Notes: generated from the sequence alone by a model not told the origin. Counted from the stretch's first letter, positions 11,207-21,818 are shown. The stretch is 64,000 nt of DNA from Carposina sasakii (GCA_014607495.2 CP053150.1:7770495-7834494), one strand, 5' to 3'. Program-made: numbers and translations.

Positions 11207-12217
11207 TTACTCACCGTGACCGGTTAACCACTCATCGTCACTCAACGCAGTCAGTGTATCTGAACTTGCCGTCAGAGTAGCGCTACTTGCGGATAAAGTA
11301 TCACTGTCATCATTATCAGTAATAATTGTTTCCGCCGTCACGGTCTCATTGGAGCTATCATCATCGTTATTCATTACATGATCCGAAATAACAGATAAGC
11401 CTTCATAACCTTCTGGTACCTTACGCAAATTTTCGTGTGAATATTTATACAGACGACTAGAACCCAAAATGTTTTTCAATTCGTAACGATCATTTTCTAA
11501 AACGCGGATAATTTTGAACGGCCCTTTAAACTTTTTATCTAATTTGGTTTGATTGCGCTCACTACATTTAATAAAGACATATTCACCCTCATGAAAGGGC
11601 TGTACCCTAGCCTTACCTTTATTAAAACGTAGCGCATCTGCTTTAGCAGCTTTTTCTATATTTTGAGATGCTGCTTTACGAGCAGTCTCAAGATCAAGTC
11701 TGACGTCAGCGTCAGGCGTAACTTGTGGTGATATTCTAGATTCTCCGAGAGATAATCCTGTTATTCCAAACATCAATTGAGTAGCAGAGTAACCTGTTAC
11801 TCGGGATTTTGTGCTATTCAACGCGAGCTGCACGTTACTTAATTCTTCGCGCCATACTTTATGAGGATCATTTTCTACTATTGTTAACAAGCTTTTAAGT
11901 GTACGCATGACCCTCTCAACTTGTCCGTTAGCCCTACTAGACCCGGTTGCAATTAAATGAAGTTCAATATTGTGATCGCTACAAAATTGTCTAAATTCTT
12001 GACTGACATAACATCTTCCCTGATCGGCTATCACGCGCTTAGGTGCACCGAAAAGACAGACTGCCTTTTTAATAGCTATAACTGCACAGTTCGCATCAAG
12101 GGATGTCGTATGTTCAAGCAGAATGTACTTAGTAAAGCCATCAATAATAACTGAAGCATACTCTTTCCTGTCACTTTTCCCACTTAGTTTACCAGTAAAA
12201 TCGATATGTATGGTATG
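11207..12217 (-). CDS. Gypsy pol 3' part: integrase core and C-terminus
   Basis: This continues the same frame as 12218-15418 after an in-frame TGA, for 336 codons to TAA at 11207-11209. It encodes most of the integrase, which inserts element cDNA into host DNA. The first catalytic Asp lies six codons past the TGA (HIDF). The second is in IADQG and the third residue, Glu, is in QVERVMR; exactly 35 residues separate the last two, the D35E signature. A GPF/Y-type C-terminal module follows (KGPFKIIRV...RYEL), then a Ser/Thr/Asp-rich acidic tail. No chromodomain was seen. The upstream TGA should stop translation unless it is read through. Nothing suggests an independent start: the first in-frame GTG at 12034 is past the first catalytic Asp. 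Confidence 0.85.
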   Translation of the reverse strand, partial: HTIHIDFTGKLSGKSDRKEYASVIIDGFTKYILLEHTTSLDANCAVIAIKKAVCLFGAPKRVIADQGRCYVSQEFRQFCSDHNIELHLIATGSSRANGQVERVMRTLKSLLTIVENDPHKVWREELSNVQLALNSTKSRVTGYSATQLMFGITGLSLGESRISPQVTPDADVRLDLETARKAASQNIEKAAKADALRFNKGKARVQPFHEGEYVFIKCSERNQTKLDKKFKGPFKIIRVLENDRYELKNILGSSRLYKYSHENLRKVPEGYEGLSVISDHVMNNDDDSSNETVTAETIITDNDDSDTLSASSATLTASSDTLTALSDDEWLTGHGE

Positions 12218-15200
12218 TCATGGCATACTAACCTTTGGAATTGAGTGAAGTTGAACCTGCTGAGCTCCGGAGGGTCCCTTAGATGCTTTACATACTATAC
12301 AAGAATCTATAAATTTACGGACGTTCTTGGCCATTTGAGGGAACCAGTACTGGTCATATAATTTGTCGAGAGTCTTATCAAAACCTAGGTGTTTAAGTTC
12401 AGTATGAACATGATTAATTAGAGTCCATATTAAAGATCGAGGAACTACAGGTAACCAAGAGCTAACTTTATTTCTTTCAATTTTCCTAAACAACGTGCCA
12501 TTTCGTACGTCATATGTACGAGCGATAGACTCTGGAAGCTCCTTGGAGTTATGCTTTTCAATGAGGTCTAGAATTTCATTGTCCCTCTGTTGTTCTACAA
12601 AAAGCCAACCTCGGTGTAATTCAACGAAATGAACAGCTTTCTCTGATAGTGATTTGATCAACTGAGACCTTACATTTGGATCAGGAAGTGGATTACGGGA
12701 GAGAAAATCCGCATGTTCCATGCGACGACCCTCACGATAGACAATGTCAAAACTAAACGCCTGTAGGTCTGCCCACCATCGGTGAACTCTAGGAGTAAGA
12801 TTGATTTTCGATTTAGATGCTTTTAGAGAATTGCAATCGGTCACCACTGTAAAATGTTGCCCGTAGAGGTAGTGACGGAAATGTTCAACCGCTCGCACAA
12901 CTGCTAGGGTCTCCAGCTCGTAAGAGTGGTACCTGGACTCAACTTCGGTTGTACGACGGCTGAAATACTCTACCACATGGGGCATGTTGTCCTTTTTCTG
13001 TAGAAGTATTGCACCATAGCCTTCACAGCTTGCATCTGTGTGAAGTTCTATTGGTAACTCGGGATTAAAAATAGCCAATACGGGTTCAGACGTTAGAATT
13101 GACACTATTTTGTCATGAATTTCTGCATGCTTCTCCGTCCACTTGATGGGGCCTCTTAGTTTGGTAAGTGAATACAACGGACCAACAATCTTTGAAAAAC
13201 AAGGTATAAACCTTCTAAAATAAGAGGCAAGACCCAAGAACTGACGGACCTGAGTAGCAGTTTTAGGAGTCGAAGCCTCAGTTAAAGCTCTTATTTTCCT
13301 GGAGTTCGGTCTTACCTCACCGGCTTTGATAGAAAATCCTAAGTAGTTAACTTCAGTTTTAAGGAACTTACACTTCTTAATATTGAAGGAAAATCCAGCC
13401 ATAGACAGAGCCCCTAGAACCCTATCAAGACGTCGCAAACCTTCCGCTATATCAGGAGAGAAACAGAGCACATCATCCATGTATGCCATAGCATCATCTT
13501 TGACAGGCTTTATTGCGGTGTTAATGCAACGTTGATATACTGAGGGCGCGTTTCTTAGTCCAAAAGGCATGGCTAAGTATTCAAACTGCCCGTCTGGCGT
13601 CACAAATGCTGTGCGCTCAATTGATTCTGGACTTACCGGGATTTGGTGGAAACCTGACGCCATGTCGAGTGAGGAAAAATAGTATGCTCCATCAAGACGA
13701 TCTATTTGCTCATTTATAAGCGGAAGAGGATAGTGTTCAGGATTCGTATTTGCATTAAGCTCACGGTAATCTACACACATTCTGTCTGTGCCATCTTGTT
13801 TCTTAACCAACAAAATGGGGCTCGCAAAAGGTGATGAACTCTCGCGGATTATACGTGCGTCTAAAAGTGATTGAATTATACCTCTTACAGTCTCCTTTTC
13901 AACAGCTGATAGCCTATAGGGATGTCTTTGAACTGTCTTATTGGGATCAATGAGATTAATTTTCAATTCTCCAGTGGTAACGCGACGAGTTGGAGTGCCA
14001 TCTATAAAGTTCTCTTTGTATTTACGTAAAATGTTAAGAAGCAAAATTTTGTCCTCACCTACCAGGTCTGTATCGATATCATCGCTATTGAATTGAGGAA
14101 TATTATGGCATACGTTGCTATATTTCCTAATTGAAAATTGTATATCCTCATTTGTCATTTCAATATGAACTCCCTGTTCTAAAATGTCTCTACCCAAAAT
14201 AACTGATTCTATCATTGCATTATCGGGAACAATATGAAAGAGAACGGATAATTTTAAACCATCTACATCTACTTTACTAAGAATTTGAGTATCACATAAA
14301 ACATTGTCGCGCCCTACCCCTGTCAATATAATTTTGTCATTGCGTATGGTACCAGGAAAGACATTTACTAAACTAGTTTTGACTAACGAGCATGCAGAAC
14401 CACTATCAAAAAGAAACGGAACGGTCTCACCAGATAATGTTGACAGTGAACTTCTCGCATGTCTACGATCGCAGACGTGGACTTCCTTCACTGCTGTGCT
14501 GCTACTACCACCCCCGTTCGTCTTCACTGGACATGATGATGAGATGTGGCCCTGGCCACCACAAGTGTAGCACGTCGGTGTAGACTTTTTCATGTCTTCT
14601 TTAGTTTTCGATGTATTTTGGTCTCCACGGCGTCGATTGCAGTCCATTTGTTTGTGCCCTGGTAGTTTGCAATAGTGACAAGTACCCTTGAATAGCTGCG
14701 ATTCGTTAATTTTGAATCTTTTAGGTTCAGAGTCTATGTCAAACCCGTCGGAGCGTCTCTTCATTGATACACCACTTAATATACGGCATAGCTGTGCTCT
14801 TGTGTTAACAGTATGCGAATGTAGCTCTCTTCTAAGCACAGGATCCTTCAGGCATAGTATAGAAGTAACGAAACCAGTAATTATATCCTCTGGCATTTGT
14901 ACACGTGGTATGCGTTCCACCATATTCCATAAACGCATTGCAGCCTCACATGCTGTTTCCTTGTTGGAGATTTGGAAGCGTAAAATTGTGTCGAAATAAT
15001 CTTGAGGTTGCATTGGCCGGGCGAATTTGGCTAGCAAGCTTTCTTTCACACGTGACCATGTTAATTGAGATAGGTCTAACTGGGTAAGAGCGTTGGCAGC
15101 CCGACCTTTCAATGACTGTGTCAGAGCTATAAGTAAATCAGGACCTTCCAGCTTCTTACTATTAATAATTACTTCAGAGAGTTTGCACCAACCTTCTATA

Positions 15201-15418
15201 TCGACATCCACATCGTCTGGATTAAAATTGGTAAGCGCAGTAATATTCGGATGTACTACTGGAGCACGAGTCGTAGCCAATAGTTTCGTCAATACTGCTT
15301 CTATTCCGGCGAAAAAGTGGTTAGCTGTATCTTCAGTCCTTTTTTGGGTTGTCTCCTCGGATAAAGGCTCTGCGGATCCCACTTCTGATAAAGGCAATTG
15401 GCCGGCTTCATCAGTCAT
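12218..15418 (-). CDS. Gypsy gag-pol 5' part: Gag, protease, RT, RNase H, integrase zinc finger
   Basis: A 1066-codon frame encodes the particle and replication proteins of the retroelement as one polyprotein. Visible in order: the Gag region (~1-240), CCHC knuckles (~247-260 CHYC...C; ~283-296 CYTC...C), aspartic protease (FDSGS, ~337-341), reverse transcriptase (LDMASGF ~584-590; YMDD 646-649), RNase H (TDAS ~793; second Asp 861 in VTD), then the integrase HHCC finger (H1005, H1010, C1040, C1043). No gag/pol frameshift exists. The ATG at 15418 is inside the 5' LTR. It is preferred because the next Met codons (~135) would remove the N-terminal Gag. The TGA at 12218-12220 falls between the finger and the catalytic core. 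It is probably a point nonsense mutation, though a readthrough signal cannot be excluded. Confidence 0.93.
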   Translation of the reverse strand: MTDEAGQLPLSEVGSAEPLSEETTQKRTEDTANHFFAGIEAVLTKLLATTRAPVVHPNITALTNFNPDDVDVDIEGWCKLSEVIINSKKLEGPDLLIALTQSLKGRAANALTQLDLSQLTWSRVKESLLAKFARPMQPQDYFDTILRFQISNKETACEAAMRLWNMVERIPRVQMPEDIITGFVTSILCLKDPVLRRELHSHTVNTRAQLCRILSGVSMKRRSDGFDIDSEPKRFKINESQLFKGTCHYCKLPGHKQMDCNRRRGDQNTSKTKEDMKKSTPTCYTCGGQGHISSSCPVKTNGGGSSSTAVKEVHVCDRRHARSSLSTLSGETVPFLFDSGSACSLVKTSLVNVFPGTIRNDKIILTGVGRDNVLCDTQILSKVDVDGLKLSVLFHIVPDNAMIESVILGRDILEQGVHIEMTNEDIQFSIRKYSNVCHNIPQFNSDDIDTDLVGEDKILLLNILRKYKENFIDGTPTRRVTTGELKINLIDPNKTVQRHPYRLSAVEKETVRGIIQSLLDARIIRESSSPFASPILLVKKQDGTDRMCVDYRELNANTNPEHYPLPLINEQIDRLDGAYYFSSLDMASGFHQIPVSPESIERTAFVTPDGQFEYLAMPFGLRNAPSVYQRCINTAIKPVKDDAMAYMDDVLCFSPDIAEGLRRLDRVLGALSMAGFSFNIKKCKFLKTEVNYLGFSIKAGEVRPNSRKIRALTEASTPKTATQVRQFLGLASYFRRFIPCFSKIVGPLYSLTKLRGPIKWTEKHAEIHDKIVSILTSEPVLAIFNPELPIELHTDASCEGYGAILLQKKDNMPHVVEYFSRRTTEVESRYHSYELETLAVVRAVEHFRHYLYGQHFTVVTDCNSLKASKSKINLTPRVHRWWADLQAFSFDIVYREGRRMEHADFLSRNPLPDPNVRSQLIKSLSEKAVHFVELHRGWLFVEQQRDNEILDLIEKHNSKELPESIARTYDVRNGTLFRKIERNKVSSWLPVVPRSLIWTLINHVHTELKHLGFDKTLDKLYDQYWFPQMAKNVRKFIDSCIVCKASKGPSGAQQVQLHSIPKVSMP
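15373..15390 (-). other. Primer-binding site, tRNA-Leu type
   Basis: Immediately after the 5' LTR the coding strand reads TATCAGAAGTGGGATCCG. Apart from two positions this is complementary to the 3' end of animal tRNA-Leu without its CCA (known end ...ATCCCACTTCTGACA). Thus minus-strand DNA synthesis is inferred to start from tRNA-Leu. The site lies within codons ~10-16 of gag. Confidence 0.8.
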
Positions 15419-15952
15419 GGTTGTAGGTACTGGCGTGGTTTAGGCGAGCGAGGATTTTAAAAGAATACTTATAGAAGTTAAATCACGTTCTTGTATAATT
15501 TTATGAAAGTTATAACTATGTACAATTATTATAGAATTATAAAAAATTACTAAACGGACATAGCGTTCCGCAGGAAATAAGTGTTCGCGACCGTATCTGA
15601 ACCAAGAGTGTCCGAATGCCCACGGCACCACTATTTAAACATCAACCACCACTCTTCTTTCCCCACCACCTGAACACGTGGGAGCTTCCCCACTGTAACT
15701 AGCCAATCACGTCCAAGAACACTTAGTCCTGCGTTACGCTAAGAGAAGGCGCCACTGTCTCTTGTCTGTTTTACCATTTTACATCAATAGTACCAATAAA
15801 ATTAAAATAGATGGCGCTTAACAATTAATACAGAAAGATTACTAAGACTACAAAGAGATGGCGCTAGCTTATTACTAAAATTAAGTTCACTAAGATATAG
15901 ACATTAACGTAGAATAGAATAAGGGAATATCGAATTGTACAAGGCGCCGTCA
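15391..15952 (-). repeat. 5' LTR of the Gypsy element
   Basis: The LTR is 562 bp and should carry the element promoter. A TTTAAATAG TATA-like motif on the coding strand lies near 15631-15640. The last 28 bases (15391-15418) encode the gag start and its first nine codons. It is flanked by TATA on the host side (15953-15956), 32 bp from the splice donor of the DIP exon. Confidence 0.93.
15741..15867. promoter_or_regulatory. Three CTCF-core-like motifs in the LTR
   Basis: Within 127 bp are agaaggcgccactg (15743-15756), tagatggcgct (15808-15818) and agagatggcgcta (15855-15867). Each resembles the AG(A/G)(T/G)GGCGC core recognised by the insulator protein CTCF. The same three are in the 3' LTR (10468-10590). 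Binding is inferred from the motif only. Confidence 0.35.
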
Positions 15953-15984
15953 TATACAAGTCAAAAGGCAAGATATAAACATAC

Positions 15985-16088
15985 TTTATAGGAGCCGAGA
16001 TTCTTGACAGAGCAGGCGAGCCGCACGCTGCGCCCGGCCGGCACCGTCATGTTCTGTATCACGTCCGTGAACTCCGGCTCCTCCACCA
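15985..16088 (-). CDS. DIP/lachesin-like Ig protein, first Ig1 exon
   Basis: This exon encodes the N-terminal strands of Ig1 of the same gene as 252-459. Its 104 bases complete a split codon and then give 34 residues, including VEEPEFTDVIQNMTVPAG, RLACSV and NLGSYK. The first Ig disulfide cysteine is in LACSV, and NMT is a likely N-glycosylation site. The acceptor is TTGTTGCAG before 16088. The donor GTATGT starts at 15984, leaving phase 0 for the VAW exon. The preceding exon must end in phase 1 and carry the signal peptide; none could be identified up to 64000. The 5' LTR of the Gypsy element begins only 32 bp past the donor, in the sense orientation. DIP proteins act at the neuronal surface as Ig adhesion receptors. 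Confidence 0.92.
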
Positions 16089-17161
16089 CTGCAACAAACA
16101 ATATATTACATTAAAAATATATTCTTCCCAAATCAGTAGGTACGACGGAAATACACAAAATTTTCTCGCAAAATTATCGGATTCGCTTTAAATGTTTTCC
16201 TACCTCTCTGTTCATTTCCGAGTATCGAAAATAATCGTATGCATATTTGAAAGCTTTTATTCAAATAATGTTTTATTTAAATGATACGAGCTTTTAATTA
16301 TTCTAACGATATGTTTAATTTTCCATTGGTAAGAATATAGGTAAGCCACAATTCGCAGATATAAATGAGATAAATGGGGCCAATCTCTCTTTTATTCTTA
16401 TCAAGATACTGGCAAGACTTTGCAGTTATGAGGACATTTTTGTGCCAGAAATACGATTTGTAATTTTCAAATTATCAAAGCAGAACGCTTTTAAACAAAT
16501 TGAGTGGGCGATAAGGAATAATGTCGTCGTTTATCAACTTGTGAGATGGATGCTCGCCGCCTTGCTCTGCCCATTTTAAATTCGTTTGTCTTCGACTTGC
16601 CAAATTGGTGTTCTTTATTTTCATTTTATATTGTAACTTTTGTATCGAAAACGAAACAACGATGGACACCTCCGTTACTCAAAGGTAGATGCAATTAACT
16701 TCTGATCAACTGTTTTAGTATCTGATTACCGCAAAAGCCTGATGTCGACGGAAAACGCACTGTCGATACTTGGCCTAAGTAGCTCCCTACCCAACAATTT
16801 GTCTATCAATGAGCAGTGCAAATAGCGGGTTGTCCACAAAGTAAACATTTATTATTCACCGGGTGGTGACGTTGCGACGTCAGCGTCGTCGTGCACTCGT
16901 ACGTCTGTTTGCTGAACAAACTTGTTTAGTGAACGTCGATTTTATTTTATGTACCACGATAAAAATTGAGAATTTTTACACATATAGACGGAGCTTATTT
17001 TATCAGATTTTTTTTCTATGATTTTAGGTACGGGCGCCTCAAAAATATGGTTAGTATATAATAATTTTTGAGAGCTTCTGCAAAAGATCAATATTTTGAA
17101 CCTACACTATGGGATTGTACTTTAGAGATAAATATCATAAATATTACTTAAATATAACTAT
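16089..17161. other. 5' intron of the DIP gene, no exon recognised
   Basis: AT-rich DNA with a CpG-containing patch at 16860-16910. No coding exon was recognised. Confidence 0.5.
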
Positions 17162-17215
17162 GTTCATCATCATTCTCATGCCTGGGAAGTCCACTGCTAA
17201 ACATAGCCCCCCCCA
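17162..17215 (-). mobile_element. Fragment of non-LTR retrotransposon tail
   Basis: The plus strand reads catcatcattctcat, then gggaagtccactgctaaac and atagccccccc. This is the reverse complement of the conserved 3' coding end and GAT-rich tail seen better at 24974-25085. It is a short, decayed copy. Confidence 0.55.
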
Positions 17216-17754
17216 TTATAACTGTTATTTTTACATAATAAAGATATTCTTATTCTTTGCTCACATACAACAAAATAAGATTAGCACCATCATTACCAAC
17301 GACATGAACTTCCCTTTGTTGGTAATGTACCAACAAAAGCCGCATATAATAGAGGTTCCCCTCAGCAATTACAATATAAACTGTTATTATTATAAGATTT
17401 TAAGTACTATTTTAAAAGACAAAAGACATTTATTGGCATTCTCAATTCTCATGTGGTTAGCGACAGCACGTCCGACAGATGTTGGAAAACAAGCTTGCTC
17501 TGTGCCAGGACGTTTTGTTTACGTATCGCAATCGAGTCTAAACCGACGTCAACTCAATTTGCTTACCACAACGAACTATGAAAAATACTGATTTTCTCTT
17601 TTCCGACTTAAATGTATTACGATGATATCATGGCCTTTATATGGTGCTGGAATCGGGATCATGAATTCATGTTACTTGGCCTGTTAATTTTTATTTGCAA
17701 CTTGAATGTTTGTATTGTGTTTTTGGAATTTTTTTTATAGCTCTATAGGATACA

Positions 17755-17869
17755 TGGTTTGCTGGAAGAAATCTCTTTTAGAGATAAGCACGCCTTTGTA
17801 CATTTTCTTTGTCATAAACTTTATTTGTGAAAACTTTACTGTGTACAATAAAGCATAATAATAATAATA
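17755..17869 (+). mobile_element. 3' end of a lepidopteran non-LTR retrotransposon
   Basis: The order tggtttgctggaagaaatctc, tttagagataagcacgcc, tttgtacattttctttgt, gtgtacaataaagca, then (ata)n fits the 3'-UTR ends of lepidopteran LINEs from memory: a processing-type aataaa followed by an ATA tail. It is 5'-truncated with no coding part left. Confidence 0.65.
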
Positions 17870-20124
17870 CATCCTCGCACAGTGTAAATTTAGATCTACT
17901 GATTTTATAAATTATGGCTCACGTACGATCTTAATTGGATCTAAATATACTTACTTTCTAAATATACTTATTTCTAAGTAAGGAAGTTGCCTCATGTAAG
18001 GGCGACCATGAAGGCACTCGTATATCTTACACACGCGATATGTTAGATTCAATATACGATATGTAAGGTCTCGAAAACTAGATTTATATTGGAAGTTTGA
18101 ATAAGCTGTCTATCACATTATGATTATCATATCAAAATAGTGTGTCTGCGTGCTCAAATAAATAAAATATTAACCATTATATTTTAGCAAATATTATATT
18201 TTATCATCTAAAACAAAATAAATTTAGTTTATATTTAATATATAAAATACAAAACAAAATCCTTTAAAAGACAAACGCTAGACGCTAGTTAAAAAACTGA
18301 TTTGAAAATACCTGAAAAGGCAGCTGCCGTCTGAGATTTTCATATAAAACTTAGCAAAAATTAATGGCGCACTCGTTTCTGCGTGTATTTATTTAGTTAG
18401 ATCTATATTTGTCAAAGCACTAAGAGATACTCGAGTGAAGATGAAAGCTTGCGTGTTTGCTCACCTGATCGCATTAGCTGTACAGGATGCTCTGCTTCCG
18501 CGCCGCTGGCTCTGACTCTACTGATGTAAATCGCAACCGCACGCACCCTATTAGCTGTGTGTGCGATTCTCTATTTAATTATGTTTATATGGTTGATAGT
18601 TTTACCTCTAGTTTGCTTAGTAGATAAGCATATTTAATTTGATGGTAGTTATCATTTCATTTTTCAGTGTTTTGGATTTTCAGTTACTGGTTAGCCTGTC
18701 ATTGACCTTTGTTAAATAGTAGAATTTATTACTGAACCTCAATCATGGTTTCTAATGTTGAAATAGTACAAAAAGGGATAATAGACTATACGTCCAATAG
18801 TCCAACAGTCCATGAAATTAAATGGCAAATAAACCATAATATTGTGACAGCCGTATACAGCAGCTTTAACAACCACATCACATACAGAAAATACTTTGTT
18901 TCAATAATACCTTACATGAAAATAACCAACGGTAGGTAATGTCGGCAATAATCTTAGAGGTAGTGCGGTGTGTAAGGGTATTTTAGGGTTAATTAAGGAG
19001 CCACAGACGGCACGGGGGTGGCCGGGAGGGTGGTTAATCCCTCTGTCATCAGGAAGATGCTCGGAGCAAGCATATTGTGCTACCGTATTGTATCATTGTA
19101 TGAATTCAGTCTAACGTTTGCCGCATCTACATTGAGTATTGAAACATTAAGGTTCTTGCGGTCTTTTAATTGATATACCTGAGTTGTAATTAATACCAGA
19201 ATCTAACCGAATTTATCCATGACTAACAGTTACTATTATTGACTATATTACATATAATATGTGTTTAGATCAGGCCTTACTTGGCTTCAAAGTTATTAAT
19301 ATGTTTTAATGTACATTTAAAAAATTACATATGTTATTTATAAACCTTCTAATGAGACAATACTTTCTAAGTTATAAGAAATATATAAGAAAATCATCGC
19401 GTCACTAACGTAACACAAAACAGTGTGGCCCCGTCCACATGGACTATCTACTGAAAAACATAAAAGCCTGAACAGTACTTCCCACGTTAAAATAAGTCTT
19501 TATGCCATTATGATACATTTGGCTGTTTGTCGAGCAAGGGTTACTCCTGTAATTACCGAGGTGTTTTATTTTAACTATTCTCATTTTAACTCATATCATT
19601 CGATTATATCGAAAATCCCAAACAAAACAAATCCAATCGTCAATTTGTTTTCATAATTATCAATTACTTCCCAAACGGGTCGGCTAAATATTCCAAAACT
19701 AATAATGAATAGGCCCCGGGCTTAACTGTGGAATAATCTGGAATTAAACCGGCCCTTATGCTAATCAGGCGCGGTCACTCGGAAGTCATCAGCGGACCGC
19801 GGCAGGACCCGCCGCAAATTGACACCAACTCGGGTTTCATTGTGGACCTACTGACGGACGCCAGTTGCGGAGGACGGTGTCTTTGGGATGAATTTTACAG
19901 ATTTCGCATGCCTTTTGCTGTGGTATCGATTTAAATTAGAAATTTTTAGAAATTTTGAATGTAGGTACTCTACTATTTATATCTGTACTATTTATATCTT
20001 ATCAGAAGCCATTAAGAAGATATTAAGTTTAATTCTAACTAGGTACAGGTAGTTTCTAGCTTTGAAAATGACGTAATTTTTATAAACTTGTACATCTCAA
20101 CTATACCCTCAAAATTGGTCAGAA
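17870..20124. other. Non-coding stretch, no gene recognised
   Basis: No recognisable exon was found. A 24-codon hydrophobic micro-ORF at 18441 is treated as chance. There is a GC-rich patch at 19790-19880. Confidence 0.45.
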
Positions 20125-20212
20125 GTGGCACCATGTGGTCCTATCGACCCTTGGTGCTCTGTCTACCCCATAAGGGATAAAGGCGTGATTATATGTATGT
20201 ATGTATGTAAAA
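20125..20212 (+). mobile_element. Non-LTR 3' tail with (ATGT)n
   Basis: tctgtctaccccataaggg, then ataaaggcgtgattat and (atgt)n. It shares the 'aggcgtga.tat' plus ATGT ending with 61375-61500. This is a 5'-truncated lepidopteran repeat; the left boundary is uncertain. Confidence 0.6.
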
Positions 20213-21704
20213 ACAAACTATGTATACTTTGATAAAATATATCAAAGTATAAAATGTTTACCAGAAACTGTGAATAGCAAGTTTAACTCTTCAATTTACG
20301 TCCAGTTAATTTGACTTCCTTCGACGCTTTTTGTTACAAAAGGAAAACCAATCAATTAGTATCAGAGCTGGCGTTTTTCCTCGGAACGTCACTACTCAGA
20401 TTTATGTGTTTTCCAGCTCCAATAAAATGGCCATTGGAAAGTGTCCAAATGCATCGAAAATAGTGAGAGTGCATGCAAACTTTTAACATTACGTTTTTTG
20501 CTGTACCTATTAGCATTTCTGCATAAAAATCGAAAAACATATTTTGTTAGAGTATAATCATGTAGGAATCGAGTTATTTTTTTTAATCGTGTCAAATACT
20601 TAGCATTTTCAGATTTGGTAGCATAAATAAAACAACCTTATTAATACAATTTACGTAATACTGTCTGGATTTAATGTCCCAGTAGACACAGACACTTGAC
20701 CGGTTATTAGGCTTTAAATAAAGCAATAGTTCTGTGTTTAAATTAATTAAATTAGTTCCACATCACCCGCCATAATATTTCATATAGTAGTCGTGAAAAC
20801 CAATGCTAATTCATGTTTGTTTCCCCCTTAGTTTCCCGTTGACCAAATATTTAAGTTTATTCGGTCCCTCGCCACAGCTGTTGCTCGTAATATTCTCATA
20901 TACGATCAAATTCTTTTAAGAGATCTACAGATAAAGAACGGCGGGTGTTGGACGGTCTCGGACTTTCACTTATTTGTATGCCTTACCCTTCCCGGGCGGG
21001 ACGTGACTATTCGAGATACATAAACCCTGAGCGAATACAGAAAATAGAAATAAAGTAACATATTATCTTTAAGTGGACGGATTGTAGGTTTTCTATTTGT
21101 TTTATGGCGGTTGTGGATATTCTTTTAAAAAGTGTTGCGTTTAGCATTATATTAGGTTATTATATTGACAAGTTTTTACTTTGGTTTAGTATTTGAATCT
21201 TTCAGGTCCATTTTTGTTAGACTTCTCTCAGCATATATACACTTCCGTTACCTAGTTTGCCAAATATTTCTATGCCACCTTAACTCACCATATTTTTGCG
21301 ACATATTTATCTGAATTGTTTTTTGCCAAAGTGTATTTGATATCGCATGTTGTGTGGAAACATCATATCAGTTTGCGTCGGTTGAAGTGTCGATAGGTTA
21401 TTCAAAACCGATGCGGACACCTCTGACTGACGGGGGCGGTCACTCAGGAAGCCGGAAGCGGCGGCCGCCCTGATTTCTTATCACCTGTCACAGCCATACC
21501 TTCGGGATTGACGTGATACAGCTGTATCACTTAATAGATATGTTTGTAGATACTCGTAGCGAAGCCAATCACATTATTGATGGTTATTTTTTTATTTATT
21601 GTTATTTTTTATTTATTGTTAGCACATACGATAGTATATTTTAACCCTATTGCATTTATCGTATCAACTTAGAGCTGCACTTTTGGCAAGCAAAAATATA
21701 TCTT
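20213..21704. other. Non-coding stretch, no gene recognised
   Basis: AT-rich with short open frames only. A GC-rich patch at 21410-21480 (cggaagcggcggccgcc) has no coding match. Confidence 0.45.
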
Positions 21705-21818
21705 TTTCTGGAAGTCCTATCCTACTACAAAAGGTTGTGAGGATGTGTGTGTGTGTAAGTTTGCTAGTCTTAAACGCAAAAACTACTTAATGGCTTTTGA
21801 TAAAACTTGTCAGATATA

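Larger units (their letters stand above)
10114..15952 (-). mobile_element. Ty3/Gypsy LTR retrotransposon, mdg3/Micropia-like
   Basis: This is a complete 5.84-kb element. From its 5' end (high coordinate) it has an LTR, a tRNA-Leu-type primer site, one gag-pol frame (matrix/capsid region, two CCHC knuckles, protease, reverse transcriptase, RNase H, integrase), a spacer with a 48-bp tandem array, and a 3' LTR. The LTRs start TGACGGCG and end GCCTT. Both flanks carry TATA (10110-10113 and 15953-15956), a 4-bp target duplication typical of Ty3/Gypsy insertion. There is no envelope gene. The RNase H motif LTPRVHRWW and the tRNA-Leu primer fit the mdg3/Micropia lineage from memory; a phylogeny was not possible. 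Nearly identical LTRs and a single visible nonsense change indicate a recent insertion. It lies in the DIP intron in the sense orientation. Confidence 0.95.

Noticed and set aside
10869..11214. Proteins read on both strands across the 48-bp array
   Set aside because: A stop-free unit with length divisible by three opens frames on both strands automatically; no start context or homology.
14304..15443. Several plus-strand frames opposite the Gypsy gag
   Set aside because: They are antisense shadows of the gag-pol frame.
17109..17591. 160-codon plus-strand open frame
   Set aside because: It runs through a non-LTR fragment at 17162-17215, is rich in AT-type residues and matches no family; probably chance.
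18441..18515. 24-codon signal-peptide-like micro-ORF starting MKACVFAHLIALAV
   Set aside because: It ends in a stop without a clear donor and has no support beyond hydrophobicity.
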